A DNA stretch of 64,000 nucleotides, from assembly GCA_029718625.1 (NCBI GenBank), contig CM056397.1, positions 2,566,590 to 2,630,589 on the forward strand. The letters are read 5' to 3'. This document shows positions 33,755 through 48,812 of this stretch, piece after piece. The position numbers and the translations under genes were made by a program. Every line of letters begins with the position of its first letter. Position 1 is the first letter of the stretch. Origin of the DNA: Synaphobranchus kaupii (taxonomy: Eukaryota > Chordata > Actinopteri > Anguilliformes > Synaphobranchidae). The notes beneath the pieces are model-generated. The model was not told where the DNA came from. It saw only the letters and a program-made list of their open reading frames with translations, and did not search any database.

Positions 33755-35450
33755 CCTAAAATATTTTTTCGATCTAGCTTATGTCTGTATTTAGTGAGCC
33801 ATAATGATACTAAAGATAAGATGGTGGTTAAGAAGTTTGTAATTGGCTAAAATGAAGAAGTTTGTAGGATAATGGTCATTTCTTAAGAAAATGTTGAAGA
33901 ATTGCATTCGAGAACATTCTTAGGAACTTCCTAAATCCTAGATCCTACGTTTTTTCTTAAGAAGATTTTTGTTAATCCGGGCCCAGCAGTCTAGCCTACT
34001 GATTTAAGCGGCAAGCGTTTTAAGGACTTTTATGTTGAGTTGTAGTTGGCTATATTCACATTGTGTCGATTTGTATGAATAAGTTACTCTATTGTATCTA
34101 TTCTATAAGGTATCATTGCAAATAGAGAACAGTAGGCCATTTTAGTGCATTAATAGCCTAATAAATGAGAGCTGTCATTCGTATTAGCTTGAACACTTAG
34201 CAATGCATTTGCCACGCTACTGTCTGCTGCTAAAGAATATTGCTTCGAATATGCATTAACATTAGCTCGAGAGTCACAAATTATGTATAGCCTAGGCTAC
34301 ATTGTGTATTATATTGTATTATCTGACCAGTTAGCTATGTCTTGCATTATGCCTGACTGGACTAGTGATACAGCTCACTTTGCTTTTAAGGCACAATTAA
34401 GCAAATACTGTATCTCTCTCTGTCAGAGCCATTAGTTACAGTAGTCAGCTGCCAGAGTGATTTCACGCTGCGAAGATGGCTCTGGCATATTTAACTATTA
34501 TGTAAAATCACTTGGTATTAATATTAGGCTAATAGGTATAAACGTTTAATAAAGACTAAATTATATCTGTTGTTTTACGCTATTTGTCATTATTTATTTA
34601 TCATAATGTTCAATTATGTGTCGGCCTACTATTCTGGTGCTCATTCTGGTGTATCTGGATGTAGGCCTATGTGAATTTATCTCATAGTAGATGTGTTCAT
34701 ATTCAGTTTTGTTTATTCAAAGCTCAAGTGGATGTGTGCAGCAGTTATAATGATTACATAGAAAAATGTACACCTCCGGTGTAAAAACCATGGAAAATAT
34801 TTATGACAAATATTTTAAGTGAAATGTTTGTTTTGGTTAAAAGCCGTAAAAAACTGAGTACTGGAAATACCTGATTGTACCGAGAGACATGTTTGTTTTG
34901 GGGGTGCTCATTTGAATTTCCTGACTTTTGCGGCTTTTCACCAAAACAAATATCTCACTTAAAACTTTATTGGTAAAGCACCTTTTCAAGCATTCAGCAC
35001 AAAGTGCTTTACAGCAGTAAAATGGCCCACCCAGCAGCTGACCTCAGAACTACTCATTCACAGAGCTCAGACAGCCCTGACGCTCAATGGCAACAGCACG
35101 CCCCACACAGTGGGCTATGCACTGATGTGCAGGCCGTCCCAGCCCCCCCATCCATCCATTCATCATCATTACACTCAGCGCTTCAAAGCAGGATCAGCAA
35201 TTGTGATAATGTTGTATTAAGAACCGGAAAATGTCAGCCCGCATTTAGCCTCTATCAAAGACCCAGATAAATAAAGACAAATGCGTGGGACTGGGAGTTT
35301 ACAGAAATATGCACATGGGAGAAGGAGAGCTGGTGTTAATGACGGAATGATTATAGAACACTTTATCTGTCTAGCAGTCTAGCTTCAGTTGTAGTTTGGG
35401 TGAAATATCTCTTTGTGCATTTGGAACAAAAAATTACTGAAAATACTCAC
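33755..35450. other. Intronic sequence with one short repeat
   Basis: Intron between exons 7 and 8. Around 34960-35275 is AACTTTATTGGTAAAGCACC with AAAGTGCTTTACA, a widespread fish repeat built on 'ttattaataaagcgcctt...caaagtgctttaca'. The rest is AT-rich with no coding signal. Confidence 0.45.
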
Positions 35451-35653
35451 CTGGAACATAACCGTGAAGAAAACAACAACAATTGTGGTTGCCACAAAGT
35501 AGTCCTTTGCATTAACTTGATCTTTGTCAAGTAACACCACCAGCGCGAATGCAACTGCACCTCTCAGGCCACCATATGACATCACCACCTGGTCAATCTT
35601 GTCCAGTGGAACCAGTCTGAACCAGTTCAAAACCCAGGTTTGCATAATGACAC
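35451..35653 (-). CDS. slc9a5: slc9a5 exon 7 (membrane domain)
   Basis: A 203-nt exon between acceptor tgtttgtag and donor TTCCAG|GTGAGT. It starts with GT completing a Gly codon and reads [20 protein letters not shown], then [20 protein letters not shown] and [19 protein letters not shown]. It covers a membrane loop and two hydrophobic spans. The GGLRGA motif is essential for transport in the family. The match to human NHE5 ([36 protein letters not shown]) is nearly exact. The frame beyond the exon is intron. Confidence 0.97.
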
Positions 35654-35857
35654 CTACAAACACAATGCATAGATACAAATATGAGTGCATGTGTGCATGT
35701 GCACACACATACACACAAATACATGATTGTACATACCCACACACTGGTACACATGCACAAGAAATGTGGCTAAAATGCATTCAGAGTAATAGCAATACAA
35801 GTGAACTTGTAAGGCTCTGAAGCTGTTCATATAAGAGATCCGAGCTATGGGACTCAC

Positions 35858-36078
35858 CCATGGCTCTGAAGACCAGGATGAAGATAAGGGTACAGGAGAT
35901 CAGGCCAGTGTCCCAGGCCCATTTTGATTTATCCATGGCGGAAATGCCCAGGAAGATAAAGATGATGGTCTCTGCAATACTGGCCAGAGTCTTCATGGTG
36001 TACTTTACGGTGGTGCGAGACTTCTGGGAAATGTTGGCCTCTACGTACTTGTTGCAGCCTATGCCACAGAAGGTCATG
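35858..36078 (-). CDS. slc9a5: slc9a5 exon 6 (membrane domain)
   Basis: A 221-nt exon with acceptor cctcggcag and donor CCATGG|GTGAGT. Its first C completes Ser. It reads [40 protein letters not shown], then [18 protein letters not shown] and FILVFRAMG. It forms two membrane spans and the loop between. [22 protein letters not shown] and SKWAWD are specific to NHE5 compared with NHE1-3. Only 204 bp of intron separates it from exon 7. Confidence 0.97.
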
Positions 36079-36630
36079 CTGCCGAGGGGAGAGAGGAGAG
36101 GAGACAGACTTCGGCTGCTACAAACGAGAGAGGAGTCAGCCTTTCTAGTGCACAGAGGATGCTTTCAGATGCTTCAGGCTGAGATGCACATGCACTCCTC
36201 TACAGTTCATAAACGGACTCGGGAACAAAATAACTGATGGAACGACAAAACCAAAGATATCACTACAGTATTACCTAGCCATAACTTGGAGCAGTATATG
36301 AGATGATTACTATGTTTATAAATACAATATATTCACATTCAAAAACAACTAATGCAGGAAACATTAACACTTAGAGAGTAAAACGGCAAAGCTCCCAATC
36401 CTATTCTTAATTACCCATTAAATGAGTCATGGTACAGGAAGTATAGAGAGCGAGAAAGGGTCATTTGTATTGAGTACCTTGGATAGTGATAGACAGTAGT
36501 AATCCATTTTTACATGAAATAAGCCCAAGTGCTTAGAGGGCCGGAATGCAACAAAATAAAGGAGTGCCGAGCGCAGTGGACAGGGATGTGGTGCTGAAAA
36601 CCAACCAGTGTTGTCGCGTGAAATGACCAG

Positions 36631-38065
36631 GGCTGCGTCCCAATGCAGTATTTGCTCCGCCCTCGTAAACTTCACTTGCAAACTTCACTTGGGAGGATGT
36701 GATGCAGATACCAAAAAAACAGGAATATACACTTGCGATTAGCGAGTGGGAGGGAGCGAGGGCAGAGCGGGTTATTTGAATTGAGATGCACTTCACCCCG
36801 TGCATCTATACTTGGAAGTTAACCATGCTGCTGCACAGTGGCGTATCGTGGGATCTCGGATCATGTAAAACGTCTGTCACCGTAGCCTAGCTTTAAATGG
36901 ATTAAACTCTCAACCTGTTTGCACTAATTATCAGTCAAGTAATTGATTTACTGAATAACAAATATCAATAAATACAGCAAGTTGTGTGGCTAGCATATTT
37001 ATTTATGTCATAAAATTGCGTAGCATTTAAATAAAGCATTTAAACCGAACATATTTTCAACATGTTTCCGTTTATTTTGCTTGCTTATGTCAATCAAACA
37101 AATTCCTTGAATAGCCTAATCAAGAACAATTATGTAGCCTATAGGTTAATGATTAACAAATGACAATGACAAAGAGATAACGAACGTGAGATTGTTTAAT
37201 AAGGGTGGCAATAATTCAGAATAAATAACTGTCAAAAAAACACAACGTTTTCTCTGAATTGCAAGCATTGCGTTTTCTCCTCATCACGTTAAAGAATGTC
37301 ATTAATTTAAGACGGCACTCGATTTAGTCAAAACGATTTAAACATTAGAAAGCATAGGCTACTTGAAGAGGAAAACCTCTTAAATTGCTGGAACCAGTGT
37401 TGAGGGCAATGCATGCTTTCAAGCTAGAAAAACGAATTTACCCAAATATGTGCTGTTCATTGATCACTTCGCATTACATAGGCTATTAACGTATTTTGCG
37501 TCAGCACAAATGTAGATGTAGTAAATGTTGCACAAGTTTATTTACCTATTCGCCTTGGTTATTGAAAAATGTAACTGTTTGATTGTTAGGCTATCTGGCA
37601 AATTATAATAATCCGTTTAAAAGCAAGATTAAGCTACAGAGAACCTGTTAGTAGCCTACATCCCACAGTACAATACTCTGTTGCTGCATAAAGCAATTTG
37701 CGAAATGAAATACAAAATAGCAAACTACTACTTGATTAACCTGTATTTATTAGCCTATTTTGCATTCTGTATGTGCTTTTAATGTGTAATACCGCGATTA
37801 ACATTAACGTGATTATCACTGAACAGGACGTTCGATGTGAATTGTGGGTAATATGAGCTTGCCGACTCTATTGCAGACTCGTTCCCTTGAGAAAAGTTGA
37901 GGGTGGAGGGGCTATGTCAGAAACTTCACTTGGCTTTCTAACGGATTGGACGCACACTTAAAATGAAGACCAAGGGGACATCCTGGTCTCAAAATGGATT
38001 CCCCCAAGTGAAGTTTGCAAGTGAAGTGTATGAGGGTGGAGCAAAAACTGGATTGGGACGCAGCC
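36631..38065. mobile_element. DNA transposon relic Z
   Basis: Inverted ends GGCTGCGTCCCAATGCAG and CTGGATTGGGACGCAGCC extend inward for about 60 bp (TGCTCCGCCCTCGT..AACTTCACTTGCAAACTT and its complement). Inside is AT-rich with no transposase. The termini resemble hAT-type elements, but the target duplication is not clear. Confidence 0.7.
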
Positions 38066-38193
38066 TAGGCTAAATGACTAGGCGTAATGTTAGGTTTAGC
38101 CATTAAGATGACTCAACAATACACCCACAAATTGTTAGACAATGGGCATCAATCAAGAAACACTTGTACACATACATTTAATTTGTTCTTGTG

Positions 38194-38900
38194 AGGGGGA
38201 GTGTTAGGTTCGGAGAACCAAACGCGACCGATAAGGATTTCTAAAAGCGTATCTAGAGAGATACGCCACAAAACGCGCAGGGTAGCCGCACCTGGACTGA
38301 GAAACACAGGATCGGGAGCAAAACTTCCCTAGCACAAGGCAAAACAAAGCAACCTTCAAAAACTGAGGCGATCTCGAGAAACAGCGAGAATAATTAACAA
38401 AAGCACCTCACACACTAAATAGTTAGGCGTAACAAGAGGTGGTGAAATAAAACAAAACTCGATAAAACGAGTGAAGGAAAAGAATAGAAAAGATCTGTTA
38501 GCCAGAGCTCTTGTGGTGAGCTGAACACAACTGGCAACAGGTGAAAAAAATAAAGGATAAAGAAAGATTGGAAAGGAAAGAGAAAACCAATCTAATCCTA
38601 AATCTTATAAACGGACTTGCTGCGTTTCCTATTAGTACAAACCAGAAATGCAGCGACCAAAATTCCTATACCTTTACCGACTTCGTTTGTCAACGTAGCA
38701 AAGAAAATATCGAAGTGTCGGAAATACAGAAGTCCTGGGCTATTTATAGCCAGCAGGAAACACAAAACAAGTGTAAGGAATAATTGTCGGGTAAGCTACA
38801 AACACCGATACGGAGGCGGAAAAAATCCGATAAAGCGCTCTGACGAAGCCAAAAAAGAAACCAAAACGCAGACCAGCAAAGGCAGAAAATAACCATGACA
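38194..38900. repeat. Interspersed repeat with imperfect 9-bp flanks
   Basis: GTTCTTGTG (38185-38193) and GTTCTTATG (38901-38909) flank a 0.7-kb block beginning AGGGGGAGTGTTAGGTTCGG and ending ACCATGACA. Read in reverse it goes TGTCATGG...CCTAACA, so an LTR or LINE fragment is possible. The start resembles 42176 (GTGTTAGGACTGG..., then ccaagcgcagg against ccaaacgcgac). Confidence 0.4.
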
Positions 38901-38909
38901 GTTCTTATG

Positions 38910-40964
38910 TGGCAGATAAGAACGGTTTATGCAATTTTGGATTTACTCGTAGGTTAGAACAAAATTTAAGAGTGGTCGTGATCTGAGTTACGCACAAAGC
39001 AAATAGGCCTAAATTATATTCCCAGTAACTGTGTTGTTTTAATTTTGATTACGAGTTTGAATGTATTATTTGCTCATCATAATTGCATCACCATGTTTAA
39101 ATTATCCTGTTATTTTATCCTGTTTATTGTTCAAATTATATGATGGAAATATTTATTGCACTTACAGTACCTTCCTCAATCGAAAACGATATATCAATGT
39201 CCAACTCCATCAATGTCAAAGTTAATAGCCTAGATGTAAAATACAACTCATCCTTGCTCACTGCCAAACAAGTTGCATGAAAAGGGAATATGAAAAAGGT
39301 AAACAGAAGTTACTGCCTCAAAGAGGACAGAAAAGCAACAGAGGAAAGAACCAAGAAAAGAGTGAAATAAAAGGAAAGAAGGATCCTATGGATCTTATCC
39401 TAAACTCTTTAAACTAAGAAGGTTCCTGTGTTTCTTTCAGACATAAAAGAAATGTAGTCCTCCAACTATACCGTTTACCTGGCTTAACGTGGAAAGAGTG
39501 ACACAAAAGCAAGGAGCAGAGAAAATGCCCTGTTTAAGTAGGAGCACGGGCCTGCAGCCAATTAAGACAGATTGGTCTTAGAGAGGAACGATTCGAGTGC
39601 CCTCTTGCAGCCAACAGATGCCACAACCGCCAGAAATAACTAAGCAGGCTGAACCCATGACACATGTGGTAAGTCTTTATTTAGGTCTAACACAGGTTAC
39701 ACATGACAGACTGTTATGCATTAGTTTAATATGACAAGAGAGTTACTGGATCCATACGTGATTAACGTCACATTACACACGTTGTAATGGCGACATGTAG
39801 TCCAGCTGTCTCTCGTGTTTGTTAATTTGAATGTATTTAGTTTTTTTAATGCCCTGTGTGTCTGTTGTGGGATGGGGAAGCGGGCTGGAGATTGTTCAGG
39901 GCACTCCTGCTGCTTTTTTGATAATATGGACTATGAATTGTCTATGAATATGAATTTTCTAGTCGGGATAATTTTGTTTGTGGTCGTCACCATGGAGACG
40001 CATTCGCAACATATGCTCGGGAATGTCCATTGGATCTGCAGCTACAAAGTTTACCATTGCTCTTCACCGGAGTCGGGACTGATCCACTGCAGGCAATCTT
40101 CAAAAGGCCACCAGGGAAGGGAAAGAGAAGATAATGCGAGGGAGTAGTGAGGCGACGAGTGGGAAGGCTGACACGGTTCGGTGCTCCGTGTTGACAGTAG
40201 ACAGAGACCGCAACACTGCGTGTATGAAGGAAAGTCGTGGAGGCGGAGTTTGTGCGTTGGACTGCTTGATAACACTGGACATCTCGGGACAGTGGGGGCT
40301 ATTTTTAATCATGGCATTTGGCTGTAGGCTATTCCATTTTAATTCACATAATTAGTTTGATTAATGCAATGATTCAATTGAATGTCTTTATTTGATATGT
40401 TTGTTTGTGTGTTGCGAGTCTGCCCCACTGTCTATGTCTTTTTTGTTGTTGCTGGTGGCTACAACTGAAGTGCCCTAGCGGGAAAATAAAAGTTATTCAA
40501 TTCTTTTCTATTCTATACAAATATTTCCCGAAACACGGGCTTGAGAGTTCTAAGATTTACGGATCCTGTTCCTGAAGGATCCGGCACAAATTAAGCACTG
40601 ATGTTGAATCACTGTAAAGTCAATGGTTTATTTTAGAGAACAGTCCATTGAGTCTTTTGACATAATCTTCTCAACGTAGATTTCAAACCTTTTGGTGGAA
40701 ACCTCAGCACACTGTAACCATATCACAATATAACTCAATATAATGTATTTAGATTTCTCTCCCATCAAGAGATAATTCTATATCCATACATACGAACAGT
40801 TCAGATGTCCACTGATTAAGCCAACCCACAGCTGAGTAGCAGAAGGCATAAGAATTTCCAAAGTGTGAAATATCTGCCTGCAATTCATTGTCCTTTGGAC
40901 CTCAGTTTTAGAAACTCATCTCTTCCCTGGAACCCCCGTGTCCCCAGGCACAGCGGCTACTCAC
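38910..40964. other. Intronic sequence, no gene recognised
   Basis: Intron between exons 5 and 6. There are AG-rich stretches (39300-39400, 40110-40140) and short open frames without family resemblance. The end of the stretch is the donor side of exon 5. Confidence 0.35.
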
Positions 40965-41142
40965 GACAGGATGGCGGACAGGGAGAACAGCTCAGCTGTC
41001 AGATAGGCCAGGTAGACCAGGAGGAACACGAACAGAGGCTCGATGATCCGCACCTTCTTCGTGAAGCGCGTGATGAAGGCCAGGATTATGCCGAAGATCA
41101 GGCCCACCAGCGTCCCTCCGATGCTGACGATGAGGAAGGAGG
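40965..41142 (-). CDS. slc9a5: slc9a5 exon 5 (membrane domain)
   Basis: A 178-nt exon from acceptor gttcttcctccag to donor CTGTC|GTGAGT. CC completes the Ala codon begun in exon 4. It reads [40 protein letters not shown], then [18 protein letters not shown]. It holds about two and a half membrane spans, including the RIIEP segment conserved in all plasma-membrane NHEs. Third positions are G/C-rich compared with the AT-rich introns. Confidence 0.96.
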
Positions 41143-41561
41143 CTGGAGGAAGAACACCGAAGAGGAATGAAGAGAGGGGTGGAGTCAGGGCTTTGCTTTA
41201 CCATCGTTTCAAGCATGTTATTCTACTCTAGTTAAATGTAAATCGTGACCATCTCTACACTCTTTCATTGGTGCAGTACACTCTCAGAAGAAAGGGTTCC
41301 AAAAGTCTCCTCTGTGTCTCCATAGAGGAAACCTATCGATTTCAAGGGTCATTTGTTGGCCAAAATTGTTCAATCTTGGAGCTTTCACATTTTTCACACC
41401 TACAATAGAAGGTTCCATAAAGAACTAAAAAGGGTTCCCTGAGGAAGACAAGCAAAATAACCAGCTTTTTCAGACATGACATCCTGATGTCTGTGATCCA
41501 AAATCATCAAGAGACTCTTGATAGCTTATTTTCAGATACTCTTATGAGAAAACCTATAACC

Positions 41562-42172
41562 TCTCTGCATTTGAATTGATCTCTATTGGAATTGGGGGGG
41601 GGGGGGGGGGGGGGGGCTAGATGAAGCTATAAATTATGCTGGAACAGTATGGAATACATGGTTGGATAAATGGCTGTAAGTCATCAAGGGTCTGAGTTAT
41701 CAAATGAGTCTCAAAACACCATTCTGCTTCCAGATATGCAGTAGATATCGATGGATCACTTTAATGGTTTCTTCTCCTGACTTATATTTTTACATATACA
41801 GTACCAGTCAAAAGTTTGGACACAGTTGATTGAATGTATCTTTCTCATTCTCTTAGAGACAATTTGACCTAAATGCTTATGTTTAAATGCTTGAATTTTT
41901 TTTCTTAGACAAATATAAATAGTGAAGTTGATGTCTATGTACTGTACAGAGTTCAATAGGAAAATGAGTCAGGAGAAACAACCCTTAAAGGGATCCATCC
42001 ATATCTACTGCATATCTGGCAGCAGAGTGATGGTTTGAGTCTCGTTTGATACCTCAGACCCTTGATGACTTACAGCCATTTAGCCAACTATGGGTTCCAT
42101 ACTATTCCCATGTAATTTACAGCTTAATCTAGTCCCCACCCCCAATTCCTATAGAGTTCCATTCAAATGCAG
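41562..42172. repeat. Foldback element with Tc1-end remnant in loop
   Basis: Arms of about 210 bp: 41562-41782 and 41968-42172 are imperfect reverse complements (CATCAAGGGTCTGAG against CTCAGACCCTTGATG; CAGATATGCAGTAGATAT against ATATCTACTGCATATCTG). A 23-G run (41594-41616) lies in the left arm where the right arm has CCCCACCCCC. The loop has CAGTACCAGTCAAAAGTTTG at 41799, a Tc1-type terminal sequence, without a matching right end. Confidence 0.8.
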
Positions 42173-42717
42173 AGTGTTAGGACTGGTGGGGGAAGGACCC
42201 AAGCGCAGGCAGGAATATAAAAATAAACCAGTTTATTTTGGGGCAAACACAGCAATCTGTGGTCAAATGGGCAAGGTCAAAAACAAACAAACAAACAAAA
42301 ACAAAACTGGCAGAAACTTGGGAAAACAGATACTAAAACAGAACAGACAAGGTTATATACACTGAGGGAGACAGACATAATGGGAATCAGGTGTGCAGAG
42401 GCGGGGAGGGGAAATGACTCACAGGTGAGCATAATGAAACGATAAGGGAAGCTGATAATACAATAACGAGGGAAGACGAAAGACACGGACTGGACTAGAC
42501 TGTTAACATACAGAAAAGGCTTTTATTTCAAAATGATGTTCAAAAAAATGGCTGCCCTGGTGAGGCGGATGTGTGAGGGTCTTTTCACCGCGTCCCAATG
42601 TAACTCGAACGTAACTATAAATAACCTAAATATCCATTGTAATTATAAGATTACTGCTTCCAAAGCTGGATAAAATTGTTTGTTTGGAAGGTTTTATCGA
42701 TAATTATTATAACAACA

Positions 42718-43435
42718 TGTCAAACCAGCCCGACTCCAAACGAACAAGCTCGCAGCTTGGTTCAAGCGACTCTGAAATGGCGGAGACCGGCAGAGGTAAC
42801 GTACAATCGAAGAAATCAATATAAAACTCCAAAAGCTGGATTTGTTGGAGAGGGTGGTTAACGACCTTGCTGCGGTAAGTTAAGACATTATTCATCTGAA
42901 AAATGCCGTTGGCATGAACAATGACCTAATTCAAGAGCTTCAGAATGAAAATAAAACCTTAAAGACAACAGTCGAGGCGCTGATGAAAACAACTGACAAA
43001 CTGAAAAAAGATAACACACAAATTCAAAATGAGCTCCTTGGTTTAAAGTGTAGGAGTATGAGAAATAATATGGTGCTCATGGGACTAAAGGAAGATAATA
43101 AAGAAAGTTGCACCGAAACTGAAAATAAAGTTAAACGATTTATGAAGGAGGAGTTGAACATGACGAGCGAACAAGTCGCAGAGGTCCGCTTCGAGAGAGT
43201 ACACTGTTTTGGCAAACAGGCCACGGGCAAGCCCCGACCGATAGTGGCCAAATTCACGCACTATAAAACTAAAGTTGCCATGTTGGAGAGAGGCAGGGAA
43301 CTTAAGAACAAACCCTTCTCCATAAACGACCAATACCCTGCAAAGATTATCGAAAGGAGAAGAAAGCTCTATCCAATAATGCGTGAGAACCGGGAGAAAA
43401 AGCTAAAAGTGCGACTATCTGTTGATAGGTTATAG
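42718..43435 (+). pseudogene. L1-type ORF1 protein, broken
   Basis: A start at 42718 (MSNQPDSKRTSSQLGSSDSE) reads to a stop at about 42825. The next frame, KLQKLDLLERVVNDL, carries on, and from 42914 the frame is open to 43435. The protein has a coiled coil (LIQELQNENKTLKTTVEAL..., residues 5-50 of the second part) and then the RRM-like core of L1 ORF1p (MRNNMVLMGLKED, VRFERVHCFG, KPRPIVAKF, RRRKLYPIMREN). ORF1p binds the element's RNA and forms trimers. At least one frameshift separates the N-terminus from the rest. Confidence 0.8.
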
Positions 43436-43928
43436 ATAAATGACCAGTTATACAGAGACCCCACAATTACACCTTGGCTGGACTAATTAAGCTGGAGCGA
43501 CTCGGTTTTCTTCGTTCTCCTTCGATACGGTAGCCAGGCTATTTCTATAGTAGCCTATAGTATAATAAGGATATTATGATGGGCGGGCCAATTTTTTCTT
43601 TTCTTTCTTAATTCTTTTCTTTCTTTGGTGTTATTTTTGACAATTACTATGCAGGTTTTGTTTGCCTGTCTTGTTTTTGGGTAATTTATTTATTTGAATT
43701 TTTTCTTATTATTTCTAATAATTATATTTTTATGGGACATACGGCCAATGTCATATTGTCCAAAGAAGTGCAATTTGGGACCATTGACACTTTATGTGTT
43801 GTGTATGTTTTTTTGTGTGTCTTCGTCTGCGTGTTTGTTGGTTTTTTGTTTTGTTTTTTCTTCATTTAATCACGTCACCAAAATCACAATATATAAAAAC
43901 CACTTCCCTTACATCATTGAATATATGT

Positions 43929-47741
<3,813 letters not shown>

Positions 47742-48287
47742 TAACCTACAATTCCACCTGAACTTGCCTGTTAGCCAACCCCGCCCTTCTCTCACGCACA
47801 CACGCATGCACGCACACATGCATCACACACTCACACACGTACTCATACACATACATAACATTTCATTATTACTATTATATTTCTACATTAGTACATCTCC
47901 CCCTATCCACTTTTTGTTTTTGTTTTTTGTTCTATTGTCTTGTTTTATGACACTTTGTTTGCTTAACTTTATTGTTTACTTAATTTTGTTTTCCGTCCTT
48001 CAGAGAGGCTCCAGCATAAAACCTTTTTGTAAATAACACTATAAAAATAAAGTTGACCTCCGAAGGGGGGGGGGGTGGTGGCGGGAAGAGAAAAAAATAA
48101 AAAATAAAAAATAAAAATAAAAAACAACATACAGAAAAGACATGACTTGGATTGAGAGAAACCTGTGCACACAATAAGACAGAGGAATGCGGAAATGAGG
48201 TACAGCTGTAGCGAGTAGAGAATCACAGAAAGATATTCAGAGATAGAACAGAAGAAACGAAAAACAGCCGCAGATGGAAACTAAGAT

Positions 48288-48455
48288 TGCATTAGTAAAT
48301 TAGTAGGTTAGTAGAAACTCTAATTCCCTGACGTTAGTAAATTAGTTGATTAGTATTATTTACAAGTTAGTCGTTAGTGTATTAGTAAGAAACCTATTTC
48401 TAAGCAGTTAGTAGTAATTAGTAGATTAGTAGTATTAACAAGGGTAATTAGTAAA
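48288..48455 (+). repeat. Cryptic TTAGTA-rich repeat
   Basis: TTAGTAAATTAGTAGGTTAG, and then many variants of TTAGTA/TTAGTT, without a strict period. Probably a decayed short tandem repeat. Confidence 0.6.
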
Positions 48456-48812
48456 GAAGGAAGTAAACGACAGTGGAAATACAGCGAAACCCGAAATCAC
48501 CAAAGGCTCCCGAATAGTGTAACGAAGACAGGGGAGTGACGGTAATACAAACAACATGGATTGACAGTGAATGAACAAACAGACAAACATAGTGCAGAAC
48601 CCTGACACAGAGAGGTTAGAGTATCGCTTGTAAGAGTACCTGAAATAAGATATCAAGAGTATTTTGATATCTTTTTATACCCAGTCATGATAGCATCACC
48701 TATTTACCTGTGGAATGTTCCAAGCAGGTGTTTTTTGAACTTTACAAAAATAAATTAAGTTGATAAGGTAAAACATTACATAACTTTTCTTTGCACTGTT
48801 TTCAATTAAATA

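Noticed and set aside
35385..35780. Cys/His-rich extension upstream of VIMQTW as a separate protein
   Set aside because: It is intron sequence; the acceptor at 35654 joins exon 7 to exon 6 in phase.
40992..41216. Arg/Pro/His-rich protein in another frame
   Set aside because: It is a shifted frame of exon 5; the correct frame gives the conserved transporter helices.
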